DNA of 31,237 bases, from the NCBI GenBank assembly GCA_945897655.1, contig CAMDHB010000003.1, positions 1-31,237 of the forward strand. The letters run 5' to 3'. The notes beneath the pieces were generated by a model, which saw only the letters and a list, made by a program, of their open reading frames with translations, made no database searches and had not been told where the DNA came from. The DNA comes from Pseudorhodobacter antarcticus. GTDB lineage: Bacteria; Pseudomonadota; Alphaproteobacteria; Rhodobacterales; Rhodobacteraceae. The position numbers and the translations under genes are program-made. Positions 1 through 6,498 of this stretch are shown in pieces (positions within the stretch are counted from its first letter, which is position 1; each line of letters opens with the position of its first letter).

Positions 1-1
1 C

Positions 2-172
2 GAGGTGCGCCAGTCCCAGGCCCGCCGCTGGGTGGTGTATGAGGCGCTGCGGAACGGCGCCTATTACCCCTGGGACCACCAACCCCTGCGCCTGGCCTCG
101 GAACGCTACATGCGCAACCACATGGACCTGAACGTGCTGGAGGAGTCAAAGCGCTTCCCCCGGGGCGAGTAG
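2..172 (+). CDS. C-terminal end of a probable sulfatase (choline-sulfatase-like), 5' truncated by the window
   Basis: An open frame enters from the left edge and ends at TAG (170-172), giving 56 residues. It includes a SQARRW stretch, a PWDHQP motif and the tail SERYMRNHMDLNVLEE followed by KRFPRGE. The SQ-R-R/PWD-QP/RNHMDL-LE-RFP pattern matches my memory of the C-terminus of choline-sulfatase (BetC)-type sulfatases, which release choline and sulfate from choline-O-sulfate. That would suit the glycine-betaine theme of the locus further on. The catalytic cysteine and metal ligands lie outside the window, so the family call is tentative. The last 75 bases recur almost identically at 1725-1799, and weaker protein similarity extends about 22 residues upstream of that. 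Confidence 0.5.
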   Translation, partial: EVRQSQARRWVVYEALRNGAYYPWDHQPLRLASERYMRNHMDLNVLEESKRFPRGE

Positions 173-354
173 AGCCCAAACGCCGGACGCAGCGACCGCG
201 TACCGGTCTTGGGCCCAAGCCCAGGCGCGTGGCCGTTTCCTTATGTCAATACGGAATGACCCCTTTGCGGACAAAGCCGCAGCACCTACCGAAACTATCA
301 ACTTTCGGTTCAGCGGCCCGCCTCCGTCTGAAAGCGGGCCGCTGGGCGGCCGGA
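173..354. other. Intergenic segment with several small dyads, no gene
   Basis: No credible coding frame is seen. The stretch holds a 12-bp perfect palindrome CTTGGGCCCAAG (208-219), a short hairpin CCGAAA/TTTCGG (289-294 with 303-308) and the long stem annotated at 311-344. It joins the stop of the first sulfatase copy to the 3' end of the VOC gene and is one border of the segment lying between the two sulfatase tails. Confidence 0.5.
311..344 (-). terminator. Terminator-like hairpin after the VOC gene
   Basis: Perfect 11-bp arms CAGCGGCCCGC (311-321) and GCGGGCCGCTG (334-344) are separated by 12 nt, 10 nt beyond the VOC stop codon on the minus strand. There is no clear T run, so factor-assisted or bidirectional termination is as likely as classical intrinsic termination. 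Confidence 0.5.
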
Positions 355-783
355 TTACTCCGGCGCGTTGCAGACGGCCTCAATATTGATCCCATCAGGG
401 TCGTGAACGAAGGCAGCATAGTAGTTCTCATGGTAGCGCCTCAGTCCCGGTCCACCGTTGTCAGTGCCCCCAGCCGCCACCGCTGCCGCATGGAAATCAT
501 CCACCGCCTTCCGACTTTTCGCGATAAAGGCGAAATGTGTGCCGGTCCCGACCCGGGCATTCCCGACGATCCAGAAAAGCGGCTTGTATTGGCGACCGAA
601 ACCAAAGATCGGGCCCTTCAACTTGGCTTGTTCACCCCCAGGTTCTGCGCTTTCCGGCGGAATGGAGTGCAGCAGTTTCAGACCCAATGGGGCCAGAGCC
701 TTTTCATAAAAGGCACAAGAACGCTCGGCGTCCGATACCCCGATGTTAAGGTGGTCGATGATCGTATCTTCGAAAGGCGACAT
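355..783 (-). CDS. VOC family protein (glyoxalase/bleomycin-resistance fold)
   Basis: This 142-residue protein has the VOC beta-alpha-beta-beta-beta layout. It opens with IIDHLNIGVSDAERSCAFYE (the usual first strand and helix), has THFAFIAKSRKAVDDFHAA in the middle, and ends YYAAFVHDPDGINIEAV, the standard closing strand with a metal-ligand-type Glu. H12 and the late E are candidate metal ligands. Such proteins act as dioxygenases, epimerases, lyases or drug-binding proteins, and the substrate cannot be told from sequence. The gene is divergent from the YafY-type regulator, with a perfect dyad in the 109-bp gap, so it is probably that regulator's target. Codon use is less G/C-biased than in the genes downstream, which suggests transfer. 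Confidence 0.85.
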   Translation of the reverse strand: MSPFEDTIIDHLNIGVSDAERSCAFYEKALAPLGLKLLHSIPPESAEPGGEQAKLKGPIFGFGRQYKPLFWIVGNARVGTGTHFAFIAKSRKAVDDFHAAAVAAGGTDNGGPGLRRYHENYYAAFVHDPDGINIEAVCNAPE

Positions 784-831
784 GTTTTCAGCCCTGATTT
801 CCAGTTTCCACTGCGCCGCTGGTAAACGGTT

Positions 832-857
832 CCTGCTGACAGCATGGTGTCAGCAGG
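832..857. promoter_or_regulatory. Operator-like perfect dyad between VOC and YafY-type genes
   Basis: CCTGCTGACA (832-841) and its exact reverse complement TGTCAGCAGG (848-857) flank a 6-nt spacer. The centre lies about 60 bp upstream of the VOC start and about 48 bp upstream of the regulator start. Two 10-bp half-sites one helical turn and a half apart suit a dimeric winged-HTH regulator such as the one encoded next door. There is no T tract and no gene ends here, so a terminator is unlikely. Confidence 0.65.
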
Positions 858-892
858 CAAGTGCGACAGGAATGATTTTTGAAGGAACCGGA

Positions 893-1579
893 ATGCGGCG
901 CGCAGATCGACTGCTTCAGATCATTCAGGTCTTGCGAAGGCGCAAGGCACCAACGACGGCCCGGATGCTTGCCGACGAGTTGGAAGTCACGCCGCGCACA
1001 ATCTACAGAGATATTGTCACGCTTCAATCGGCGCGAGTTCCAATCGAAGGCGAGGCCGGCCTGGGATACATTCTTCGTGACGGCTATGATCTTCCGCCAC
1101 TGATGTTTTCGGCGGATGAGATAGAGGCAGTCGTGCTCGGGATGCAGATGGTTTTGGCGCGGGGAGATGCAGACCTCGTGCGTTCGGCGGCAAACGTTTT
1201 GGCAAAGATCGAAACTGTCGTTCCCGATAATGTCTCTGACCAGATGTGGAAGGGCGCGCTGCTGGTCCCGCACTCGGTCCAGAATGAAATGCCCTTCGCA
1301 AGACATCTCCCGATGATCCGACTTGCGGTTCGGCAAAACCGAAAACTGATGATTCTTTATACATCACTTGCAGACGAGGAAACGGCGCGGACAATCTGGC
1401 CCCTTGGTCTGTATATCTTCAGCCATGTCACACTGTTGTGTTCATGGTGCGAACTCAGGGAAGGCTACCGGGCATTTCGCGCCGAACGCATCACGCTTTG
1501 CGAACCTCTGGCTGATCGGTTCAATCCGAAAAACGGTGCGATGATGACCGCGTTTCTGAAGCAGTTTGCCCAACGATAG
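893..1579 (+). CDS. YafY/DeoR-type HTH-WYL transcriptional regulator
   Basis: This 228-residue protein has an N-terminal winged HTH (about residues 1-60: RRADRLLQIIQVLRR, then LADELEVTPRTIYRDI with the recognition helix) and a C-terminal WYL-like ligand-sensing domain (about 135-228, RTIWPLGLYIF and YRAFRAERI). The ATG at 893 is chosen because GAAGGA lies just upstream and the HTH begins at the usual distance. An in-frame upstream start at 743 would overlap the VOC gene. Regulators of this type usually repress a divergently transcribed neighbour and respond to a small ligand or damaged nucleic acid. Here the neighbour is the VOC protein and the dyad at 832-857 is the likely site. Confidence 0.85.
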   Translation: MRRADRLLQIIQVLRRRKAPTTARMLADELEVTPRTIYRDIVTLQSARVPIEGEAGLGYILRDGYDLPPLMFSADEIEAVVLGMQMVLARGDADLVRSAANVLAKIETVVPDNVSDQMWKGALLVPHSVQNEMPFARHLPMIRLAVRQNRKLMILYTSLADEETARTIWPLGLYIFSHVTLLCSWCELREGYRAFRAERITLCEPLADRFNPKNGAMMTAFLKQFAQR

Positions 1580-1655
1580 GGACCGTCAAGCCGTGTCTGC
1601 TAACCTTCCTCTCGATGCAAAAAACGATGAAAAGGGCTCCTACCTGCCCTTCGGT
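1580..1655. other. Junction between the regulator gene and the sulfatase remnant
   Basis: These 76 nt between the regulator stop and the recognisable sulfatase remnant contain no gene I can identify. Weak open frames run through in both directions. The join between transferred DNA and the decayed sulfatase copy must lie in or near this stretch. With the remnant and the palindromic element after it, the region 1580-1931 has no intact gene. Confidence 0.4.
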
Positions 1656-1799
1656 AAGGTGTTTCATGAAGCGCCCCTGAACGGTGCCCTTAGCCCTCGG
1701 GACCGTCTTCCCCTCTGCGCCGCATCGGAACGCTACATGCGCAACCACATGGACCTGAACGTGCTGGAAGACAGCAAACGCTTCCCCCGGGGTGAGTGA
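1656..1799 (+). pseudogene. Remnant of a second copy of the sulfatase C-terminus
   Basis: The frame ending at TGA (1797-1799) aligns without gaps to the fragment at the left edge. NGALSPRDRLPLCA here matches NGAYYPWDHQPLRL there, and both are followed by the same ASERYMRNHMDLNVLE and nearly the same SKRFPRGE. The first 44 nt of the shared 75-nt tail are identical; the rest differ at about nine mostly synonymous positions, including TCA/AGC for Ser and TAG/TGA for stop. Upstream of the tail, similarity falls to roughly 60 percent and fades. No start or catalytic domain is present, so this is a broken 3' end, not a gene. Confidence 0.7.
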
Positions 1800-1803
1800 C
1801 CGG

Positions 1804-1851
1804 GATGGGCAAACCGCCCTTTCCCTTGCGGGAAACGGCGAACTGCCCATC
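1804..1851. repeat. REP-like imperfect palindrome, copy A
   Basis: A stem-loop starts 5 nt after the remnant's stop: outer arm GATGGGCA, inner arm TTTCCC, loop TTGC, then the complementary GGGAAA and TGCCCATC. The arms are interrupted by an unpaired internal segment (AACC opposite GTTC-like). A second element with the same outer arm, inner arm, 4-nt loop and internal mismatch lies at 23159-23204, also directly after a stop codon. It may serve as a terminator or 3'-end stabiliser. Confidence 0.7.
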
Positions 1852-1931
1852 CTACAAGGGGGACACACAGCCGTGTCTTGCCCCAGAATGCGCCCTGCCC
1901 CATGCTGCCCAAAACCGGAAAGGACCCCGCC

Positions 1932-3059
1932 ATGCCAAGACCTGCCCGCCTCCTTGCCGCCCTTATGCTGCTGACACAGCCCGCCCTGGCTCAAACCCCG
2001 CTGGCCACCCAGGACGGCGTCACCCTGGCCGCCCAGACCGTGGCCACCGGCTTTGAACAGCCGGTCTTCCTGACCGCCCCGCCCGGTGACCCCCGCCTGT
2101 TCGTGGTGGAACAGACCGGGCGCATCCGTATCATCGCGGATGGCGCGGTGCAGGACCAACCCTTCCTTGACCTCTCCTCCAGCATCAGCAGATCCGGAGA
2201 ACAGGGCCTGCTGGGCCTGACCTTCCATCCCGACTTTACCCGCAACGCCCGCTTCTTCGTCTATTACACCGACCCGCGCGGCACCATCACCGTGGCCGAA
2301 GGCAGCGCCACGGACCCCGCCACCCTGACCATCCTTCTAACCGTGCCCCATGATCAGGCCGACAATCACAACGGCGGCTGGCTCGACTTTGGCCCCGACG
2401 GTCTGCTTTATATCGGCACGGGGGATGGAGGCGCGGGCGGCGACCCCTGGGGCAACGGCCAGAACCCCGACGCCCGCCTTGGCAAACTACTGCGCATCGA
2501 CGTCGATGCCGCCAAACCCTATGCCATCCCCCCCGGCAACCCCTTCGCCACCCCCGGCGGCGCGCCCGAGATCTTTGCCCTTGGCCTGCGCAACCCCTGG
2601 CGCGCCGCCTTTGACGGCGACCTTCTCTATATAGGCGACGTGGGTCAGGGCGACTGGGAGGAGGTGAACGTGCTAAACACCTCTGATACAGGTGCCAACC
2701 TTGGCTGGAACCGGGCCGAGGGGATGGGTTGTTTCGATGCCGCCACCTGCGATCTGACCGGCCTTGTCCCGCCCGTCCATGTCTATGACCACAACCTTGG
2801 CTGCTCGGTCACCGGCGGCTATGTCTACCGGGGGTCTGCCATGCCCGCCCTGCAAGGCCGCTACTTCTTTTCCGATTTCTGCACCGGGAACCTGATGTCC
2901 TTCCGCCTGAAGGACGGCCAAGCCCGGGATGTGATCGGCATGGCCGAGGCGACGGCCAGCCTTGGCCAGGTCTCCTCCTTTGGGCAGGACAGCGCGGGCG
3001 AGTTGTACATGCTGACCCTTGACGGTACCGTGTCCAAACTGGTCGCAGCCGCAAACTGA
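1932..3059 (+). CDS. Exported PQQ-dependent sugar (aldose) dehydrogenase, GSDH/YliI-type
   Basis: This 375-residue protein has a Sec signal peptide (residues 1-20, ending ALA before QTP). The mature part is a six-bladed beta-propeller of the glucose/sorbosone dehydrogenase family. It carries LLGLTFHPDF, NHNGGWLDFGPDGLLYIGTGDGG (the conserved His-Asn and Ca/PQQ-site region), LRNPWR and IGDVGQGDWEEVN. Family members oxidise soluble aldoses in the periplasm with PQQ. No PQQ synthesis gene is in the window, so the cofactor would come from elsewhere. The ATG at 1932 is preferred over an upstream ATG at 1878 because AAAGGA precedes it and the signal peptide starts here. The gene converges on the GMC gene and ends before two hairpins. 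Confidence 0.88.
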   Translation: MPRPARLLAALMLLTQPALAQTPLATQDGVTLAAQTVATGFEQPVFLTAPPGDPRLFVVEQTGRIRIIADGAVQDQPFLDLSSSISRSGEQGLLGLTFHPDFTRNARFFVYYTDPRGTITVAEGSATDPATLTILLTVPHDQADNHNGGWLDFGPDGLLYIGTGDGGAGGDPWGNGQNPDARLGKLLRIDVDAAKPYAIPPGNPFATPGGAPEIFALGLRNPWRAAFDGDLLYIGDVGQGDWEEVNVLNTSDTGANLGWNRAEGMGCFDAATCDLTGLVPPVHVYDHNLGCSVTGGYVYRGSAMPALQGRYFFSDFCTGNLMSFRLKDGQARDVIGMAEATASLGQVSSFGQDSAGELYMLTLDGTVSKLVAAAN

Positions 3060-3089
3060 CTTAGCCAAACCGGGCCGGGACCGGATCAG

Positions 3090-3110
3090 CAGTCGTCCAG
3101 TGGACGACTG
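3090..3110. terminator. Bidirectional terminator-like hairpin
   Basis: Perfect 9-bp arms CAGTCGTCC and GGACGACTG with a 3-nt AGT loop lie 31 nt after the sugar dehydrogenase stop, between convergent genes. Confidence 0.55.
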
Positions 3111-3182
3111 CCCGCGTCCCATGCCGAGAGCCGCAAGGCGACGGCATCGCGGCGGTTCAACGAGAAACCACGGGAAAAGCGG

Positions 3183-3267
3183 TTCGTGACGCGCCTGGCT
3201 GGGCTGGCGCGGAACGCGCCTGCCAGGGGCAGGCAGGCGCGTCACGAATTGCTTTGGGCAATTCGTG
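3183..3267. repeat. Nested, mutually exclusive stem-loops between convergent genes
   Basis: The arm at 3183-3201 (TTCGTGACGCGCCT, then GGCTG) pairs with 3230-3248 with one mismatch in 19. Inside the loop GGCGCG (3206-3211) pairs with CGCGCC (3215-3220). The last bases of the long stem (3243-3248) also form part of a different stem, CACGAATTGC (3243-3252) with GCAATTCGTG (3258-3267). The two structures compete for the same bases. The element lies just beyond the 3' end of the GMC gene. Confidence 0.6.
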
Positions 3268-3277
3268 GAAGAGAAAC

Positions 3278-4906
3278 CTACCTCGCGTCGGCCAAAATGA
3301 CCTCCGCCCCCTTCCATCCCATCAGCATCGACGGCGCATTTGTATTCCCCGCAATCAGGTTCGGAAAGGCCGAGGCATCGCAGACCCTGAGGCCCGCCAC
3401 CCCATGCACCCGCAGCCGCGCATCCAGAACCGACGAACCCTCATCCGCCCCCATCCGCGCCGTGCAACTGGGGTGATACACCGTCCCCGACCGTGCCCTG
3501 AAATCGGCGATCAGCGCCTCATCGCTTTGTACCTCCGGCCCCGGCCGCAACTCGTGCTTCATCCGGGCCACAAAGGCGGGCTGGGCCGCGATCTTGCGCA
3601 CGAACTTGACGGCGGCCAGCATCTCCTCGACATCGTTGTTGGTTGAATAGGCATTGGCCACAATCCGCGGGTGCCGCATCGGATCGGCACTGGCAATCCG
3701 GATTTGTCCGCGCGAGGTGGGGCGGCAATTCGACAACCCGATCGACAGCCCCGAAAACGGGTCCGGCGTCAGCAAGGGCCGCTCGCCATTGCGCGGGATC
3801 AACGTGGAAAACGCCTGAAAATACAACTGCATGTTGGGCCGGTCCAGATCCGGCCTTGTCCGAAAGAACCCACCCCCGTGGTTGATCGACTTCGACAGCG
3901 GGCCGCCTCCGGTCAGGAAATACTGCGCCCCCGCGAACAGCTTGCCCCACCACGGCCGAAGCAAGTCATTATAGGTCGGCGCGTTCATCTCCCAGGTATA
4001 GTTGATGCCCTGATGATCGTTCAGATGATCGCCCACATTGGGGTTATCCCGCACCACGCCAATCCCCAGACCCTGCAACAACGACCCCGGCCCCACGCCG
4101 GACAGTTGCAACAACTGCGGGCTGTTGATCGCCCCGCCCGCCAAAATCACCTCGGCATTGCAGCGCATCTGAAACACCGCGCCGTCCTTGGAGTATTCAA
4201 CCCCCACAGCCCGACCGCCCTCGATCAGAACCCGCGTCACCATCGCCTGCGTGATCACCTTCAGGTTTTTCCGCCCCATCGCAGGCCGCAAGAACGCGCG
4301 CGCCGCCGAATTGCGCCGGGCACGGTGAATGGTCATCTGATAGGTGCCAGCCCCCTCCTGCTCCGCCCCGTTGAAATCCCGGTTATAGGGCAACCCCGCC
4401 TGCCCACAGGCCGCGATGTAATCCTCAACCAGCCAATGCAAACCGCGACGGTTCTCCGACACAAACAAAGGCCCGCCCTTGCCGCGATACTCATCCGCCC
4501 CGGCTTCGGTATCCTCCATCGCCTTGTAGGCCGCCAGACACTCGTCCCAGCCCCAACCCGGCGCCGCCGCTCCCCATTCCTCATAATCCGCCCGGTGGCC
4601 CCGAATATAAACCATCGCATTGATGCTGGATGACCCGCCCAACACCTTGCCCCGCGGCCAGAAATCCCGGTTGCCCGCCAGCCCCGGATCAGGCTCGGTC
4701 TCGTAGCACCAGTTCACCTTGGGGTCATAAAACAGCTTGCCATAGCCCAGCGGCAAATGAACAAAGAAGTTGATCAGCCGTGGCGCCACATCGCTTTGCC
4801 CCGCTTCCAGCACCGTGACGCGGTGCTTGCCCGACGCGCTCAACCGATTGGCCAACACCGACCCGGCCGAGCCTGAGCCCACAATGATATAGTCGGTGTC
4901 GTGCAT
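3278..4906 (-). CDS. GMC family FAD oxidoreductase (choline dehydrogenase-like)
   Basis: This 542-residue flavoenzyme has an N-terminal ADP-binding GSGSAG (residues 10-15, IIVGSGSAGSVLANRL), the GMC signature around FWPRGKVLGGSSSINAMVYIRG, and the second signature AGGAINSPQLLQLSGVG. At the C-terminus are the catalytic His (H478 in YHPSCTARMG) and Asn (in GNTNAPSMLMG). GMC enzymes oxidise primary or secondary alcohols and pass electrons to quinone or oxygen. Choline dehydrogenase BetA is one possibility and would fit the trimethylammonium theme, but the family is broad and betB/betI are not next to it. A long-chain or polyethylene-glycol alcohol substrate is equally possible. It is likely a single-gene transcript, since the neighbours on both sides run the other way. 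Confidence 0.88.
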   Translation of the reverse strand: MHDTDYIIVGSGSAGSVLANRLSASGKHRVTVLEAGQSDVAPRLINFFVHLPLGYGKLFYDPKVNWCYETEPDPGLAGNRDFWPRGKVLGGSSSINAMVYIRGHRADYEEWGAAAPGWGWDECLAAYKAMEDTEAGADEYRGKGGPLFVSENRRGLHWLVEDYIAACGQAGLPYNRDFNGAEQEGAGTYQMTIHRARRNSAARAFLRPAMGRKNLKVITQAMVTRVLIEGGRAVGVEYSKDGAVFQMRCNAEVILAGGAINSPQLLQLSGVGPGSLLQGLGIGVVRDNPNVGDHLNDHQGINYTWEMNAPTYNDLLRPWWGKLFAGAQYFLTGGGPLSKSINHGGGFFRTRPDLDRPNMQLYFQAFSTLIPRNGERPLLTPDPFSGLSIGLSNCRPTSRGQIRIASADPMRHPRIVANAYSTNNDVEEMLAAVKFVRKIAAQPAFVARMKHELRPGPEVQSDEALIADFRARSGTVYHPSCTARMGADEGSSVLDARLRVHGVAGLRVCDASAFPNLIAGNTNAPSMLMGWKGAEVILADAR

Positions 4907-5056
4907 TTGGGCCCTCCGCGTTTGGCGCGACCCTAGCCATCCGTCGTTACCAAACCTTCACGAACTGCGACACGGCATGTCGCAAATTCACCCCATTGCC
5001 AGCGCCGCCCCGCCATGAGAGCCTGCCACCCCACGACGATCCGCTGCGGAGGGGTG

Positions 5057-5596
5057 ATGACAACGGGCCATATCTTCATTGCAACCAGCCTTGATGGTTT
5101 CATCGCCAGCCCGGATGGCACGATCGACTGGCTGATCCAGCACACCAACCCGGACGAGGATCACGGCTATGACGCCTTCATGGCGCAGATCGATGTGATC
5201 GTGATGGGCCGGGGCACCTATCAGACTGTGCTGGCGTTTGACCCCTGGCCCTATGCCCTGCCCGTTGTGGTCCTGTCGCGCAGTTTGGCTGCCGAAGAAG
5301 TACCGACCCATCTGGCAGGCCAGGTGCGCATCACCGCCCTGCCGCCCCGCGCCGTCATGGCTGGCCTTGCCGCCGAAGGGTACAAGCGCGCCTATATCGA
5401 CGGCGGCCAGATCATTCAGGCCTTTCTGCGTGACGGCCTGATTGCCGACATGGTGATCACCCGGGTCCCCGTCCTCATCGGATCAGGCCGCAGCCTGTTC
5501 GGCCCCCTTGACGGCACCGACATCGCCCTGCGCCACCTGCAAACCCAAAGCTTTCCCTCCGGCCTTGTGCAGTCGCGCTATCAGATCGCAGGGTGA
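5057..5596 (+). CDS. Dihydrofolate reductase-fold protein (RibD C-terminal domain family)
   Basis: This 179-residue protein has the RibD_C/DHFR-like fold: GHIFIATSLDGFIASPDGTIDWL at the N-terminus, VIVMGRGTYQTVL in the middle (the usual MGRxT motif), and YIDGGQIIQAFL then VLIGSGRSLFG for the NADP-binding part. Homologues are NADPH-dependent reductases of unknown substrate. The ATG at 5057 has GGAGGGG immediately upstream; an earlier in-frame ATG at 5015 lacks a ribosome binding site and adds unconserved residues. It is divergent from the GMC gene and convergent with the CaiD-like gene. It has no folate or riboflavin neighbours. Confidence 0.85.
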   Translation: MTTGHIFIATSLDGFIASPDGTIDWLIQHTNPDEDHGYDAFMAQIDVIVMGRGTYQTVLAFDPWPYALPVVVLSRSLAAEEVPTHLAGQVRITALPPRAVMAGLAAEGYKRAYIDGGQIIQAFLRDGLIADMVITRVPVLIGSGRSLFGPLDGTDIALRHLQTQSFPSGLVQSRYQIAG

Positions 5597-5629
5597 GTTT
5601 GGGTCATCCGCTTTAGATGCCTTGGTAAA

Positions 5630-5660
5630 CAAGGGGTTAACGGAAATCGTCAACCCCTTG
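5630..5660. terminator. Bidirectional terminator hairpin between convergent genes
   Basis: Perfect 9-bp arms CAAGGGGTT (5630-5638) and AACCCCTTG (5652-5660) with a 13-nt loop lie between the reductase and the end of the CaiD-like gene. The loop plus right arm is part of a 26-nt sequence shared with 22158-22183 (23 of 26 identical). Confidence 0.6.
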
Positions 5661-5682
5661 ATTCAGAACAATTTCTCAAAGC

Positions 5683-5696
5683 GTCCACATGTGGAC
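5683..5696. repeat. 14-bp perfect palindrome
   Basis: GTCCACATGTGGAC lies 4 nt beyond the stop codon of the CaiD-like gene. It may be a protein-binding site or part of the 3'-end structure; nothing in the sequence decides between these. Confidence 0.5.
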
Positions 5697-5700
5697 ACCC

Positions 5701-6498
5701 TCACTTCCCCTTCCAGACCGGGTCCCTTTTCTCGGCAAAGGCCCGCGCCCCCTCCAGCTGATCCTCTGATGAATAGAGCCGGTCCACCGTAGGCAACAAC
5801 CTCTTGGTGACCCGGGCCAAAGCGTCCTGAAACCGCATATTCTCGGCCTCCCGCACCACTTCCTTGATCGCCGCATAGACCAGCGGCGGGCCAGATTCCA
5901 ACAGCCGCGCCAGATCCCATGCCTTGCCCAGCAACTCCTCCGGCTCACAGATTTCCTTCACAATCCCCCAGCGCAGCGCTTCCTCGGCATCAAACCAGCG
6001 GCCCGTCAGCAGCAAATCCATCGCCACATGATAGGGTATCCTTTTCGGCAGCTTGATCGACGCCGCATCGGCCACCGTCCCCGACCGGATCTCCGGCAGC
6101 GCAAAGGTCGCATTCGAGGAACACAGGATCAAATCCCCCGACAGCGCCAGTTCCAACCCACCGCCACAGCAAATCCCGTTGACCGCCACGATGACCGGCT
6201 TGTTCAGATTGGGCAGTTCCTGCAACCCCCCAAACCCGCCCACGCCATAATCGCCGTCCACCGCATCGCCGCCCGCTGCAGCCTTCAAATCCCACCCCGG
6301 GCAAAAGAACTTCTCCCCCTCCGCCCGCAGGATGCAAACCCTGAGCGAGTCATCATCCCGAAACGCCCGGAACGCCAGCCCCATGATCCGGCTCGTCACC
6401 AGATCAATCGCGTTGGCCTTGGGCCGGTCCAGCGTGACCTCCAGAATGGCCCCCTCACGCCGGGTCCGGATCGGCCCCTCGGTCATCATCTGCATCAC
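5701..6498 (-). CDS. caiD: Carnitinyl-CoA dehydratase-like enoyl-CoA hydratase
   Basis: This 265-residue crotonase-fold protein resembles E. coli CaiD in several blocks: FFCPGWDLKAAA, the GGFGGL segment, NKPVIVAVNGICCGGGLELAL (oxyanion-hole GGG), FALPE and EALRWGIV. Its last residues FAEKRDPVWKGK are nearly those I recall for CaiD. The expected reaction is reversible hydration of crotonobetainyl-CoA to L-carnitinyl-CoA in the cytoplasm. Its start overlaps the stop of the acyl-CoA synthetase gene (ATGA, 6495-6498), so translation is probably coupled. The start has four Met within five residues (MMQMM), so the exact first codon is uncertain. A general 3-hydroxyacyl-CoA dehydratase is the alternative. 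Confidence 0.85.
   Translation of the reverse strand: MMQMMTEGPIRTRREGAILEVTLDRPKANAIDLVTSRIMGLAFRAFRDDDSLRVCILRAEGEKFFCPGWDLKAAAGGDAVDGDYGVGGFGGLQELPNLNKPVIVAVNGICCGGGLELALSGDLILCSSNATFALPEIRSGTVADAASIKLPKRIPYHVAMDLLLTGRWFDAEEALRWGIVKEICEPEELLGKAWDLARLLESGPPLVYAAIKEVVREAENMRFQDALARVTKRLLPTVDRLYSSEDQLEGARAFAEKRDPVWKGK

Noticed and set aside
1521..2228. Minus-strand frame across the sulfatase remnant and sugar dehydrogenase start
   Set aside because: A segment (MKHLTEGQVGALFIVF) looked protein-like, but the frame overlaps three unrelated features and gives no family I can name.
3278..4906. Assigning the GMC oxidoreductase firmly as BetA
   Set aside because: GMC motifs alone do not fix the substrate and betB/betI are not adjacent, so only a choline-dehydrogenase-like call is made.
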